Shown here one piece after another: positions 43,150-52,589 of a stretch of 64,000 nucleotides of DNA. Position numbers and translations under genes: made by a program. Numbering within the stretch: position 1 is the first letter of the stretch; the number at the start of each line of letters is the position of its first letter. A model generated the notes under the pieces. It made no database searches and was not told the origin of the DNA. It saw only the letters and a list, made by a program, of their open reading frames with translations. Location: positions 2,542,001-2,606,000 of the forward strand of contig OZ242037.1 in NCBI GenBank assembly GCA_965205165.1, read 5' to 3'. The DNA comes from CBDESM01 sp965205165. GTDB lineage: Bacteria; Chloroflexota; Dehalococcoidia; Bin125.

Positions 43150-44627
43150 TGGGCGCGGACGTCAACCTGCTCGGCCCGCAGATCGTGCTGCTGGGAAGCG
43201 GCCTGCTGCTGTTGGTGGCAGACCTGCTGCCCGGCCGCAAGCCGGCACTCTCGGCGGTCGGGGTCGCCGCGATCCTGGCCTCGGTGATCTACTCGGCGGC
43301 GCTGTTCACGTCGGGCAACATCGGCGATTCCGGCTTCGGCGGAGCCTTGGTCTTCGACCGCTTCGCCGCCTTCTTCCAGTTCCTGCTGGCCGGCGCGGCC
43401 ATCGCCGCGGTGCTGCTGTCACGCGAGACCCTGGGCCGGGTGCCCTCGCGCGGGGGCGAATATCTCTCCCTGATCCTGTTCAGCACCGCCGGCTTGCAGC
43501 TGCTGGCCGGGTCGCGCGACCTGATCACGATCTTCATCGCGCTCGAGCTGACCTCGGTTTCCCAGTACATCCTGGTCGGCTTCCACAAGGACCGCTGGGG
43601 CAGCGAAGCGGGCCTCAAGTACCTGGTCACCGGCGCGATCGCCTCGGCCGTGCTGCTCTACGGGATGGCGCTGCTGCTGGGCCTGACCGGCAGCACGAAC
43701 CTCTCGGAGATCGCCGCCTACATCGCGGCCCAGGGCTCCGGCAACCAGGAGGCGCTCCTGCTCGCCGCCGTGTTCCTGATCGCGGGCTTCGGCTTCAAGG
43801 CCGCTGTGGCCCCGTTCCAAATGTGGGTGCCCGACGCCTACACCGGCGCGCCGACCCCGATCGCCGCCTACCTCTCGGTCGCCTCCAAGGCCGCCGCCTT
43901 CGCCGTGCTGATCCGCGTCTTCTTCGAGGCGCTGGGCGACGATCTGCTGGCCGAGCACTGGAAGACCGTGTTCGCGGTGCTGGCCGTGCTGTCGATGGTG
44001 GTGGGCAACGTGTTCGCGCTGCGGCAGGACAACATCAAGCGGATGCTGGCCTATTCGTCCGTGGCCCAGGCGGGCACGCTGCTGATCGGCTTGGCCGCGA
44101 TCTCCGCCGACCGCTCCGAGCTGCTGGGCGCGAGCGGAATCCTGTTCTACCTCGCGGGCTACACGGTGACCAACCTGGCCGCATTCGCCGTGATCGTCGT
44201 GGTCGCCAACCACCGCCGCAGCTACCTGATTTCGGACTACGCCGGCTTGGGCCGGCAATCGCCCTGGCTGGCCGGCGTGCTCGCCTTCGCGCTGCTGTCC
44301 CTGATCGGGCTGCCCCCGACGGCGATCTTCTTCGGCAAGATCTACCTGTTCGAGACCGCCGTGCAGAGCGGCCTGGCCTGGCTCGCAGTGATCGGGACGG
44401 TGAACACCGTGGTCAGCGCGGCCTACTACCTGCGCCCCGTCAAGGCGATGTTCATCGACCGCGCCGAGGGCGAGGAGGAGGAGGCGCCCGAGGGCGCGGG
44501 CGTCGCCGTCTCGCCGGCCGTGCTGACCACGCTGAGCTTGGTGACCGCCGGCGTGCTGATCATGGGCGTCGTGCCCGGGATGGTGATCAACGCGGCCGAG
44601 CGCGCCGTCGCCGCCATCCTCACCTGA
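43146..44627 (+). CDS. nuoN: NADH-quinone oxidoreductase subunit N
   Basis: A 493-residue antiporter-like subunit, last of the complex I genes here. Motifs: LITIFIALELTSVSQYILVG (conserved Glu), GFGFKAAVAPFQMWVPDAYT with GAPTPIAAYLSVASKAAAFA (about 216-255) and RMLAYSSVAQAGTLLIGLAA. LAFALLSLIGLPPTAIFFGK follows. The start at 43146 overlaps the nuoM stop (ATGATG gives two adjacent start options). Confidence 0.95.
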
Positions 44628-44631
44628 GCGG

Positions 44632-45150
44632 ATGCCCCGCGGCATGGCCGCCCCGCATCAAATCGATGTCGAGGTCGACCCCGCCTACGCGCACCGCTGC
44701 GACGCCGAGGCGCTCGCCGAATGCATCCGGGCCGTGTTCGCGGCGCAGCGGTTGCGGACGCCGCGCGCGGTCGAGCTGCGAATCGCGGACACGCGCACGG
44801 TGCGGGCCCTGAACCGCCGCTACGCCGGGCTCGACGAGGCGACCGACGTGTTGTCGTTCAACACGGACTTCGCCGCGCTGCGGCGTCCCGACGGAGCGAT
44901 CGATCTGGGGGCGATCATCATCGCGCTGCCCGTGGCCGCGGGGAATGCGAAGGCGCGCGGCGTCGGCCTGGCCGACGAGCTGGCGCTGCTGGCAGTCCAC
45001 GGCGCGCTGCACCTGCTCGGCTACGACCACGAGTTGGCCGGCGAGGATGCGGAAATGCGGCAGCTGGAGCGGCGGGCGCTGGCGCGCGCGGGACGCGAAT
45101 CGGCGGCCCGCCCGCTTCTGCCGTCGGCGCATTCGGGCGCTGCGGGGTAG
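44632..45150 (+). CDS. ybeY: Endoribonuclease YbeY (rRNA maturation)
   Basis: A 172-residue zinc endoribonuclease needed for 16S rRNA 3' maturation and ribosome quality control. The zinc motif H-x3-H-x5-H reads AVHGALHLLGYDHELAG (His at about 123, 127, 133). LNRRYAGLDEATDVLSFNTD upstream is the conserved family block. Zinc ligands are intact. It starts four bases after nuoN and could be read from the nuo transcript. The C-terminal 30 residues are Arg/Ala-rich and not conserved. Confidence 0.92.
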   Translation: MPRGMAAPHQIDVEVDPAYAHRCDAEALAECIRAVFAAQRLRTPRAVELRIADTRTVRALNRRYAGLDEATDVLSFNTDFAALRRPDGAIDLGAIIIALPVAAGNAKARGVGLADELALLAVHGALHLLGYDHELAGEDAEMRQLERRALARAGRESAARPLLPSAHSGAAG

Positions 45151-45175
45151 CCTCTGCCCAGATGATGGCGAGCAG

Positions 45176-46852
45176 ATGAGCAGCACCGTTCTCTACCGCA
45201 AGTGGCGGCCGGGCGACTTCTCCGAGGTCGTCGGCCAAGATGTCGTGGTGCGCACGCTGGAGAACGCGATCGCCCAGGACCGGATCTCGCACGCCTACCT
45301 GTTCTGCGGGCCGCGCGGGACGGGCAAGACCACGACGGCGCGGATTTTGGCGCGGGCGATCAACGGAATCGCGCCGCAGGCCGGCGCTTTGGGCGGCGGC
45401 GACGACGGCCTGGGCTTCGACCTGATCGAGATCGACGCCGCCAGCAACCGCGGGATCGACGACATCCGCGATCTGCGCGAACGCGCCAACTACCAGCCCA
45501 GCGCCGCCCGCTTCAAGGTCTACCTGATCGACGAGGTGCACCAGCTCACGGACGCGGCGGCCGACGCCCTGCTGAAGACGCTGGAGGAGCCGCCCCCGCA
45601 TGTGGTCTTCATCCTCGCCACGACTGATCCGGAGCAGCTGAAGGCGACGATCCTCAGCCGCTGCCAGCGCTTCGACTTCCGCCGCGTCAGCGTCGACGAC
45701 ATCGTCGGCCGGCTGCGCACCATCGCGGACCAAGAGGGCTTCGCGATCCCGGACGAAGCGCTGCGGCTGATCGCGCGGGAATCGACCGGATCGCTGCGCG
45801 ACGCGGTCAACCTGCTGGAACAGGTCTGGACGACGGTGGGCGGCGAAATCTCGCTGGAGCAGGCGCAGGAGACGCTCGGCTTGTCGCCGGACGCCCGGTC
45901 GCTCGACTTGGCGGCGGCGGCGCTGAAGAAGGACTTGGCCGCGGGGCTCACGGTGATCGGGGAGGTGCAGTCCGACGCGGTCGACTTGCAGCGGTTCAAG
46001 AAGCAGGTCGTGACGCACCTGCGCTACATCGTCCTGATGCTGACCAAGGCGGACGGAGCGCTCTCCCTGAGCGCGCCCGAGCTGGAGCGGCTGCGCGAGG
46101 CGAGCACGGGCGCGGAAGCCCAGACCGCGGTGGCCGCCCTCCGCGCCTTCGCCGCGGCCGACCTGCGGGCGGATCCCTGGCATCCGCTGCCGCTCGAACT
46201 GGCGCTAGCCGACCTGATCTACGCGCCGGCCCGGAGCCAAGCGGCCCCGCCTCGGGCCGAGCGCGCAGAGCAGCGGCAGCGTGCCGCGGCGCCCCCGCAG
46301 CGCCAGCGATCCGCCCAGCCTGATCGGCAGGCCGCCCAACGGCAACGATCTGCAGCGGAACCGCCGCCGGCGCGCACGGCGGCCGTGGCAGACGAGCCCC
46401 AACGCCCCGCCGCAGCTGCGGCGGGAGGTGCCGCAGCCGACTTGCTGCGGGCAGTGCGGGATCAGCTGCGGACTTCCAAGAACGGGCGGCTGAGCGCGAT
46501 GCTGAACGGGTCGTGCCATGTCGTCGAACAGGACGAGAGCGGGCTGACGCTGGGCTTCCTGCCGAACTTTCAGAGCTTCCACCAAGGCGAGATCGAGGGG
46601 AACCTGCCCGCGGTCTCGGCGGCCTTTTCGCACGTGCTGGGCCGCGAAGTGTCGATCCGCTGCACCGCGATCGATCGCGCCCCCGCCAATCCGCCGCCGA
46701 ACGCGCCGGCTCCCGCGACTCCCGCGCAGCCCGCCGCGCCCGAACCGCAGGCTCCCTCTCCGCTTGCTCCGGCCGCGCCTCCTCCGGCTGAGCCGTCATA
46801 TAGCCTTGCCGACGAGGCGCGCGACCGGTTCGGCGCGAAGGTCGTGCACTAG
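45176..46852 (+). CDS. dnaX: DNA polymerase III subunit gamma/tau
   Basis: A 558-residue clamp-loader ATPase. It begins VLYRKWRPGDFSEVVGQDVV; Walker A is GPRGTGKTTTARILARAING (about 45-64); then LIEIDAASNRGIDDIRDLRE, LIDEVHQLTDAAADALLKTL (Walker B, DEVH) and LATTDPEQLKATILSRCQRF (SRC sensor). The four-cysteine zinc module normally found between Walker A and DAASN is absent: that stretch (about residues 64-85) has no Cys. The C-terminal tau part is Pro/Ala/Gln-rich. Start 45176 (MSSTVLYRKW) is clear. It heads dnaX-ybaB-recR-recO. Confidence 0.93.
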   Translation: MSSTVLYRKWRPGDFSEVVGQDVVVRTLENAIAQDRISHAYLFCGPRGTGKTTTARILARAINGIAPQAGALGGGDDGLGFDLIEIDAASNRGIDDIRDLRERANYQPSAARFKVYLIDEVHQLTDAAADALLKTLEEPPPHVVFILATTDPEQLKATILSRCQRFDFRRVSVDDIVGRLRTIADQEGFAIPDEALRLIARESTGSLRDAVNLLEQVWTTVGGEISLEQAQETLGLSPDARSLDLAAAALKKDLAAGLTVIGEVQSDAVDLQRFKKQVVTHLRYIVLMLTKADGALSLSAPELERLREASTGAEAQTAVAALRAFAAADLRADPWHPLPLELALADLIYAPARSQAAPPRAERAEQRQRAAAPPQRQRSAQPDRQAAQRQRSAAEPPPARTAAVADEPQRPAAAAAGGAAADLLRAVRDQLRTSKNGRLSAMLNGSCHVVEQDESGLTLGFLPNFQSFHQGEIEGNLPAVSAAFSHVLGREVSIRCTAIDRAPANPPPNAPAPATPAQPAAPEPQAPSPLAPAAPPPAEPSYSLADEARDRFGAKVVH

Positions 46853-46869
46853 GCGAAGCGGAGGCCTCG

Positions 46870-47250
46870 ATGGCGCGAAAGGGCGGGATGTACCGGCAGG
46901 CGCGCAAACCGGCGCGCGGGCAGGGCGCGGCCATGGCCGGCGGCTTGAACCCCGAGATGCTCAAGCAGGCCCAGGAACTGCAAACCAAGATGGCGGCCGC
47001 GCAGGACGAGTTGAAGGACGCCACGGTGACCGGAACCGCGGGCGGCGGCGTCGTCTCCGCCACCTTGGGCGGCGACCACAAGCTGCGCGAGATCGCGATC
47101 GATCCCGACGTGGTCGACCCGGAGGACACCGAGATGCTGCAAGACCTGATCGTGGCGGCGGTCAATGAGGCGCAGGATCAACTCGAAGCATTGTCGGCCG
47201 AGCGGATGTCGGGGCTGACCGAGGGCCTCGATCTGCCGGGGCTGACCTGA
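46870..47250 (+). CDS. YbaB/EbfC family nucleoid-associated protein
   Basis: A 126-residue DNA-binding protein between dnaX and recR, its standard location. The family core is MLKQAQELQTKMAAAQDELK (about 30-49), then VVSATLGGDHKLREIAIDPD and LQDLIVAAVNEAQDQLEALS. It has an unusual basic N-terminal extension of about 25 residues (KGGMYRQARKPARGQGAAMA). A second in-frame ATG sits at residue 22, so the true start could be there (46933). Confidence 0.88.
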   Translation: MARKGGMYRQARKPARGQGAAMAGGLNPEMLKQAQELQTKMAAAQDELKDATVTGTAGGGVVSATLGGDHKLREIAIDPDVVDPEDTEMLQDLIVAAVNEAQDQLEALSAERMSGLTEGLDLPGLT

Positions 47251-47281
47251 TCGCGGGCGCGGCGGCTCGACCGGCGCCGGC

Positions 47282-47902
47282 ATGCAGCGCTCATCCGCCA
47301 CGCCGCCCGCGATCGCCCGGTTAATCGAAGCATTCAACCGGCTGCCCGGCATCGGCCCCAAGAGCGCGCAGCGGCTCGCCTACCATGTCCTGCGCGCGCC
47401 GCGGCGCGAGGCGGAGGGGCTGGCCGAGGCCCTGCTCGAAGTGAAGGATCGCACAGCCCTCTGCGGCGTCTGCCAGAACATCACCGAGTCCGACCCCTGC
47501 GCCCTCTGCGCCGACCCGGAACGGTCAAGCGGGGCCGTCTGCGTGGTGCAGGAGCCGCTTGACGTGATGGCGATCGAGCGCACCGGGGCGCATGACGGCC
47601 GCTACCACGTGCTGCACGGGGCGATCTCGCCGATGGACGGGATCGGCCCGGAAGACCTGAAGGTGCGCGAGCTGCTGCAGCGGCTGGGCGACGGGGCGAT
47701 CGCCGAGGTGATCTTGGCCACGAACCCGAACCTCGAAGGCGATGCCACCGCCGGCTACCTCTCGCGGGTGATCGGCGCGATGGGCGTGAAGGTCACGCGG
47801 ATCGCGCACGGCTTGCCCGTCGGCGCGGACGTGGAGTTCGCCGACGAGCGCACGCTGCGGGCGGCGATGACCCACCGGGTCGCGGTCGACGAGGCGGAGT
47901 GA
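47282..47902 (+). CDS. recR: Recombination protein RecR
   Basis: A 206-residue protein of the RecFOR pathway that helps load RecA on gapped DNA. Features in order: helix-hairpin-helix FNRLPGIGPKSAQRLAYHVL (about 15-34), zinc finger CGVCQNITESDPCALCADPE (about 61-80; C-x2-C...C-x2-C), Toprim domain beginning VCVVQEPLDVMAIERTG and the walker-like end LATNPNLEGDATAGYLSRVI. All expected parts are present. Confidence 0.96.
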   Translation: MQRSSATPPAIARLIEAFNRLPGIGPKSAQRLAYHVLRAPRREAEGLAEALLEVKDRTALCGVCQNITESDPCALCADPERSSGAVCVVQEPLDVMAIERTGAHDGRYHVLHGAISPMDGIGPEDLKVRELLQRLGDGAIAEVILATNPNLEGDATAGYLSRVIGAMGVKVTRIAHGLPVGADVEFADERTLRAAMTHRVAVDEAE

Positions 47903-47905
47903 GCC

Positions 47906-48682
47906 GTGCCGCCGCCGCGGAGCTGGCGCAGCGAAGCGGTAGTGCTGCGGCAGCGGCCGATCGGCGATGCCGACAAAGTCTGCGTGCTGCTGACGCCGGC
48001 GCAAGGGCGGGTCGAAGCGGTCGCCCGCGGCATCCGCAAGCCGAAGAGCAAGCTCGCCGGCCACGTGGCCGAGATCACCCGCGGGCAGTTCCAGCTGGCG
48101 CAGGGCCGGGACCTGTTCGTGATCACCGGCGCGCAGACCACCGACGCCTTCACCGCGCTGCACGATGACGTCGAGCGGCTCGGACGGGCGGCCGAGATCT
48201 GCGAACTGGTCGACCGCAGCACCGAGTTCGACGTGCCGGGGCGGATCGTGTTCGACCTGCTCTGCACCGGGCTGGCGGCGCTGTGCCGACTGCCCGAACC
48301 GGCCGCTGCGGGCTTCTGGTTCGCCCTGCGCTATCTCGATGCGCAGGGCTACCGGCCGGAGCTGGAGCGCTGCGTGCTGTGCGGCGAAAAGCTGGGGCCC
48401 GAGGGGAACGGGTTCAGCGCGCGGGACGGCGGAGCGGTCTGCCCGGCCTGCCACCGGGTCGGCGCCGGGGCGCATCTGTCGTCTTCGGCCTTTCGATTGC
48501 TACGATTTATGAGGCGGTCGCCGGCGGAGGCGCTGGGCGGCGTGCGCATCGGGCGCGATGCGGCGGCCGAACTCGACCGGCATCTCCAGGCGTCGACCGG
48601 GGAGGTGCTGGAAGGCCGCCTGCGCAGCGCCGCATTCGTGCGCGCCGTCGACGCCGCCGCAAAGCCGCGCCGCGGGCGCTGA
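47906..48682 (+). CDS. recO: DNA repair protein RecO
   Basis: A 258-residue protein with an N-terminal OB-fold (SEAVVLRQRPIGDADKVCVL, then GRVEAVARGIRKPKSKLAGH) and a C-terminal helical zinc part with CVLCGEKLGPEGNGFSARDG and AVCPACHR (four Cys, about 152-178). It anneals DNA and binds RecR and SSB. GTG 47906 lies three bases after the recR stop, so recR-recO are coupled, as the two proteins act together. Confidence 0.92.
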   Translation: MPPPRSWRSEAVVLRQRPIGDADKVCVLLTPAQGRVEAVARGIRKPKSKLAGHVAEITRGQFQLAQGRDLFVITGAQTTDAFTALHDDVERLGRAAEICELVDRSTEFDVPGRIVFDLLCTGLAALCRLPEPAAAGFWFALRYLDAQGYRPELERCVLCGEKLGPEGNGFSARDGGAVCPACHRVGAGAHLSSSAFRLLRFMRRSPAEALGGVRIGRDAAAELDRHLQASTGEVLEGRLRSAAFVRAVDAAAKPRRGR

Positions 48683-48694
48683 GAGGGGAACCGC

Positions 48695-49132
48695 ATGCCG
48701 CTCTACGAATACCTCTGCGAGGAGTGCAACGGGATCTTCGAGATCGTCAGGCCCGTGCGCGAGGCCTCCGAACCGCAGCCCTGCCCGGTCTGCGATGAGG
48801 AGTGCGAACGGGTCATGCCCTCCAGCTTCTCCGCCTACATCATGCGCCAGGGCTACCCCCGCCGCATCCCCGACAAGGGCACCTACTGGCACCTCGGCAA
48901 GGAGGTCACCTACCTCCCCACCAAGGCCCGTCCCTACGAGCACCCGCAGATCAAGAAGCCCCCCCGCAAGGACCCGCTCAGCCAGGCCGACTACGACAAC
49001 TTGGTCGACAAGAAGATCGCCGAGCGCCGCGCCGCCCGCGAAGAGCGCCGCGCCCAGCGCGAAATCGCCAAAGACCGCCCCCGCCGCAAGCCCGACATCC
49101 CCCCCGCCCCCCGCCCCCGCAGCCGCGGCTAG
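48695..49132 (+). CDS. FmdB-type zinc ribbon protein
   Basis: A 145-residue protein. The first 45 residues form an FmdB/CxxC zinc ribbon: MPLYEYLCEECNGIFEIVRP, then CPVCDEECERVMPSSFSAYI (C8, C11, C34, C37). The rest is a charged tail rich in Arg, Lys and Pro. FmdB-like proteins are proposed regulators with no settled function. It uses C-ending codons far more than the adjacent recO, marking a compositional change at this gene boundary. Confidence 0.8.
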   Translation: MPLYEYLCEECNGIFEIVRPVREASEPQPCPVCDEECERVMPSSFSAYIMRQGYPRRIPDKGTYWHLGKEVTYLPTKARPYEHPQIKKPPRKDPLSQADYDNLVDKKIAERRAAREERRAQREIAKDRPRRKPDIPPAPRPRSRG

Positions 49133-49154
49133 GGAAGGCGGCCGTCGCCCGCAG

Positions 49155-50819
49155 GTGGCCGAACTCAACGCGATCAACCGCGGCGTCTACATCGCCGACA
49201 ACCTCGAATTCCTGCGCAGCCTCAACGACGAGTGCATCGATCTGATCCTGATCGACCCTCCGTTCTCGAAGCACGACGAGTTCGTGAGCGATCAACTGAA
49301 GCCGCCGCTCACCGGTCAGGAGCGGGAAATCGAGCGCCGCCTGCTGGCCCGCTGGGGCATCCACGCGGCTGCGGACGCCCGCAAGGCCGGCGTGGTGCTG
49401 CCGGAAGGCTCGGAAGCGGGCTTCACCGACATCTGGTCATGGGAACGGGACATCCACGAAGACTGGCTCAAGGGCTTGGAGGAGAATTTCGAGGGCCTGC
49501 ACCGCGTGATCGAGGCGGCCCGCTACCTGCACAGCGACGGCATGGCCGCCTACATGTGCTACATGTCCGTCAGGATCATCGAAATCCACCGCATCCTCAA
49601 ACCAACCGGGACCCTGTACCTGCATTGCGACAACACGGCCAACTCCTATATCCGCCAGCTGCTGGACGGCGTCTTCGGAGCAGGGAACTTCCGCAACGAA
49701 CTCGTCTGGCACTACGGCAAGATGTCCAACACCAAGACGAACTTCCCCAAGAACCACGACACGATCTACCGCTACAGCAAGAGCGACCAGTACGTCTTCA
49801 CGCCGATTCCGGGCGGCGATTCCGAATACCGCGAGCGCTTCAAGCGGGACCTGACCGGCAACCAAGTGCTCTACGGCTCCGTGAAGGACAGGAGTGATCG
49901 GCTGATCACGGGCCGCATCCGGAGGCGGGAACAAGAGCTGGGGCGACCGCTGGCCGATGAGGACGTGCTGTTCGACTTCGATCTGGAGTTCAAAACGCAA
50001 TCGGACGTGATCTACCAGGCGATCCTGCGGGGGAATCAACAGGAGCGAACGGGATATCCGACGCAGAAACCCGTGGCGCTGGCGGAGCGAATCGTGCAAG
50101 CGAGTTCGCGGCCGGGCGATGTCGTGCTCGACTGCTTCGCGGGCTGCGCCTACGCCGCGATCGCGGCGGAAAAGCTGGACCGGCGCTGGATCGCCTGCGA
50201 CTTCAACCCGCGGGCTTGGACCGTGTTGAAACGGCAATTCAGCAAGCCGAATCTGGCCCTGCTGCGATGCAACGACGAAACGACGGGACAAGCGGTGCTC
50301 GGCAACGAGCCGGTGGTCACCGTGCATGGCCCATCGGAGCTGCCGCTGCGGACGACCCCGATCGTAGCGCCGCAGCCGAAAGCGATCGAGCTGCCAACAC
50401 GGGCGTTCAAGGTGCCGGCCAGCATCATCCCCGAACGGGAGATGCTCGAACGGCTGCTTGAATTCAGCGGCTATCAAGCATGGTGCTGCGGGTTCGCCAA
50501 CCGCCGCGCCGATGGCGCGATCATCCGCACGACGCGGAACTTCCACCTTGATCATCTGCAACCGGAATCGAAAGACGGATCCCACCAGATCACGAATCGC
50601 GCCCCGATGTGCCCCTCGCACAACATCCGCAAGAGCAACCGGCTGGTCTACTTGCAGGACTACCGCCGGGAGATCGCGGATGCCGGCGAACTATGCGTTG
50701 AGCGCATCGACGATCTCGTCGATCTGGCCGCCGCCGCGCAGTTCGCCTTGGATGAGTACGCAACCGCGAGGAAGCAGCAGACGGACGACGGCCAGCCGCT
50801 CACCACTCCCGTTGGGTGA
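49155..50819 (+). CDS. Beta-class DNA methyltransferase fused to an HNH nuclease domain
   Basis: A 554-residue protein, start GTG 49155. Methylase motif IV comes first, DLILIDPPFSKHDEF (DPPF at 34-37). A Type III-like target region follows (NELVWHYGKMSNTKTNFPKN), then YPTQKPVALAERIVQASSRP and motif I VVLDCFAGCAYAAIAAEKLD (about 320-340), the order of beta-class N6-A/N4-C methylases. The last ~110 residues hold an HNH-like core: WCCGFANRR, FHLDHLQPE, ITNRAPMCPSHNIRKSNR (about 455-505). This combination could be a single-chain restriction-modification enzyme. No separate restriction gene is adjacent. The 3' end overlaps the convergent gene by 20 bases. Confidence 0.85.
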   Translation: MAELNAINRGVYIADNLEFLRSLNDECIDLILIDPPFSKHDEFVSDQLKPPLTGQEREIERRLLARWGIHAAADARKAGVVLPEGSEAGFTDIWSWERDIHEDWLKGLEENFEGLHRVIEAARYLHSDGMAAYMCYMSVRIIEIHRILKPTGTLYLHCDNTANSYIRQLLDGVFGAGNFRNELVWHYGKMSNTKTNFPKNHDTIYRYSKSDQYVFTPIPGGDSEYRERFKRDLTGNQVLYGSVKDRSDRLITGRIRRREQELGRPLADEDVLFDFDLEFKTQSDVIYQAILRGNQQERTGYPTQKPVALAERIVQASSRPGDVVLDCFAGCAYAAIAAEKLDRRWIACDFNPRAWTVLKRQFSKPNLALLRCNDETTGQAVLGNEPVVTVHGPSELPLRTTPIVAPQPKAIELPTRAFKVPASIIPEREMLERLLEFSGYQAWCCGFANRRADGAIIRTTRNFHLDHLQPESKDGSHQITNRAPMCPSHNIRKSNRLVYLQDYRREIADAGELCVERIDDLVDLAAAAQFALDEYATARKQQTDDGQPLTTPVG

Positions 50820-51789
50820 CGAACGCAGCTATCTCCCGCAGCTCGGTGCGCGGGCCATCCCCCGCGACGGTCTCCAGCGCGGCCAGTGCGCGATCCCGCC
50901 ACTCGTCCGCCGTCGCCTCGCTCTGCGCCAGCACATCCGGCGCCCGCACCGCCTCGATCGCCGCCGGCAGCAGCCCGTCCCGCTCCGACTCGTCCGCGCT
51001 CAGCACCGCGCTGACCGGATTCCCGCCGCCGCCCTGCTCCAGCACGTGGATCGCCGGCAGCGTCAGCGTCCCCGCCCGCAGATCGCCGCCGACCGGCTTG
51101 CCCAGCTGCTCCTCGCTCCCCGTGAAATCGAGGATGTCGTCCACGATCTGGAACGCCATCCCCAAGCAGCGCCCGTACTCCCGCAGCGCATCGATCTCGC
51201 CCTGCGCGCACTCGGCCATCATCGCCCCGCCCGCCCCGGCCGTCGCGAACAGGCTCGCCGTCTTGCCGTGGATGCGCCGGTAGTAGTCGCGCACGTTGCC
51301 CGACGCCGCGTCGTACGCGGCCACGTCCTGCGCCAGCTCCCCCTTGGCCATCACCATCAGCGTGTCCGCGAATAGCCGGATCACCCCGATGTGCCCCGTC
51401 CGCGCCACCAGCGCCGCCGCGTGCGCGAACATGTAGTCGCCCAGCATCACCGAGGCCGGATTGCCGAACGTCGCGTTCGCCGTCGCGTCGCCCCTTCGCA
51501 AGTCCGCCGCGTCGATCACGTCGTCATGCACCAGCGTCGCCGTGTGCAGCAGTTCGATCGACGCCGCCAGCGGAATCTGCCGGTCCGCGTCGTACTCCCC
51601 GAAGCGGCCGGCGAGCAGCGCCACGGCCGGCCGCAGGCGCTTGCCGCCGCGTGAGAGGACTTGCGTGAGCATCACCTCGAGCGGCGCGAAATCCGACTCG
51701 GCCACGAGCCGCAGCGCATCCTCGACGAGGTCGAGATCCTCGGCCACCGGCGCGTAGAGCTCGCGGATGTCGGCGGCGCTGGTCATCAT
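50800..51789 (-). CDS. Polyprenyl diphosphate synthase family protein
   Basis: A 329-residue trans-prenyltransferase. First Asp-rich motif LLHTATLVHDDVIDAADLRR (DDxxD region HDDVID, about 81-86) and second GMAFQIVDDILDFTGSEEQL (VDDILD, about 210-215) are both present, as are SRGGKRLRPAVALLAGRFGE and GKTASLFATAGAGG. It probably makes the long side chain of the respiratory quinone or a precursor of undecaprenyl phosphate; chain length is not predictable here. Third gene of metG-tatD-prenyl synthetase; its start overlaps the tatD stop. Confidence 0.9.
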   Translation of the reverse strand: MMTSAADIRELYAPVAEDLDLVEDALRLVAESDFAPLEVMLTQVLSRGGKRLRPAVALLAGRFGEYDADRQIPLAASIELLHTATLVHDDVIDAADLRRGDATANATFGNPASVMLGDYMFAHAAALVARTGHIGVIRLFADTLMVMAKGELAQDVAAYDAASGNVRDYYRRIHGKTASLFATAGAGGAMMAECAQGEIDALREYGRCLGMAFQIVDDILDFTGSEEQLGKPVGGDLRAGTLTLPAIHVLEQGGGGNPVSAVLSADESERDGLLPAAIEAVRAPDVLAQSEATADEWRDRALAALETVAGDGPRTELREIAAFVTQREW

Positions 51790-52589
51790 GCCCCGTTCAG
51801 CTCGATCCGGAAGAGGCGGGCCGCGTTCGCCGTCGTCGCGGCCGCGAACTCCTCCGCGTTGTCGCCCCGCAGATCGGCGACCAGTTGGGCGGTTTCGGCG
51901 ACCCAGGCCGGCTCATTCTTCTGCCCGCGCCGCGATTGCGGAGGCAGGTAGGGGCAGTCGGTCTCGACGACGATGCGGTTGAGCGGGACGGTCTCGGCTG
52001 CCCCCCGCAGCGCTTCGCTCTTCGGATAAGTGACCGGGCCGGCGAACGAGATCATGAAGCCGAGCTCGACGTAGCGGGCTGCGAGCTCCGCGTCTCCCGA
52101 GAAGCAGTGCAGCACGCCGCAAGCATCCCCGTTCCGCCCCGCCCCGCCGTCGCGCACCCATGCCTCCAGCTCGTCATAACAGGGTTCGTGCGCATCGCGG
52201 GAGTGGATCACGACCGGCAGCGAGAGCTCGCTTGCGAGCGCCAGCTGCGCCCGCAGCGCCGAGCGCTGCTGATCATGCGGCGAAAGATCGCGGAAGAAGT
52301 CGAGCCCGATCTCGCCGATCGCGACGACACGGTCGGATTGCGCCAGCGAACGGAACTCCCGCTCGATCTGAGGCGACCAGTCCTTGGCGTCGTGCGGGTG
52401 CAGCCCGACGGTGGCCCAAATGTCGGAGTGCTCTTCGGCGAGCGCGACCGCCTTGCGGCTCTCCTCGAGGTCGGTGCCGATCGTGACGCAGCCGCGCATC
52501 CCGGCCTCGCGCATTCTCGCAATCGCGCCGTCGGGGTCGGGCATGCGGCGGTCGTGGATGTGCGCGTGCGAGTCGAAGAGGCGGTTCAC
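51786..52589 (-). CDS. tatD: TatD family metal-dependent hydrolase/DNase
   Basis: A 267-residue TIM-barrel nuclease. Motifs: RLFDSHAHIHDRRMPDP (His-x-His, about 7-9), TVGLHPHDAKDW, AIGEIGLDFFRDLSPHDQQR (Glu at about 95), LPVVIHSRDAHEPCYDEL (His at about 132), GVLHCFSGD (His at about 160) and IVVETDCPYLPPQSRRGQKN (Asp at about 207). The metal-binding set is complete. Translation starts at GTG 52589, overlapping the metG stop (GTGA); this overlap fixes the start. Members are 3'-5' DNases. Confidence 0.92.
   Translation of the reverse strand: MNRLFDSHAHIHDRRMPDPDGAIARMREAGMRGCVTIGTDLEESRKAVALAEEHSDIWATVGLHPHDAKDWSPQIEREFRSLAQSDRVVAIGEIGLDFFRDLSPHDQQRSALRAQLALASELSLPVVIHSRDAHEPCYDELEAWVRDGGAGRNGDACGVLHCFSGDAELAARYVELGFMISFAGPVTYPKSEALRGAAETVPLNRIVVETDCPYLPPQSRRGQKNEPAWVAETAQLVADLRGDNAEEFAAATTANAARLFRIELNGA

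Noticed and set aside
48558..50819. 753-aa version of the methyltransferase starting inside recO
   Set aside because: The first ~200 residues are Arg/Pro/Ser shadow of recO and fmdB. The conserved protein starts at GTG 49155.
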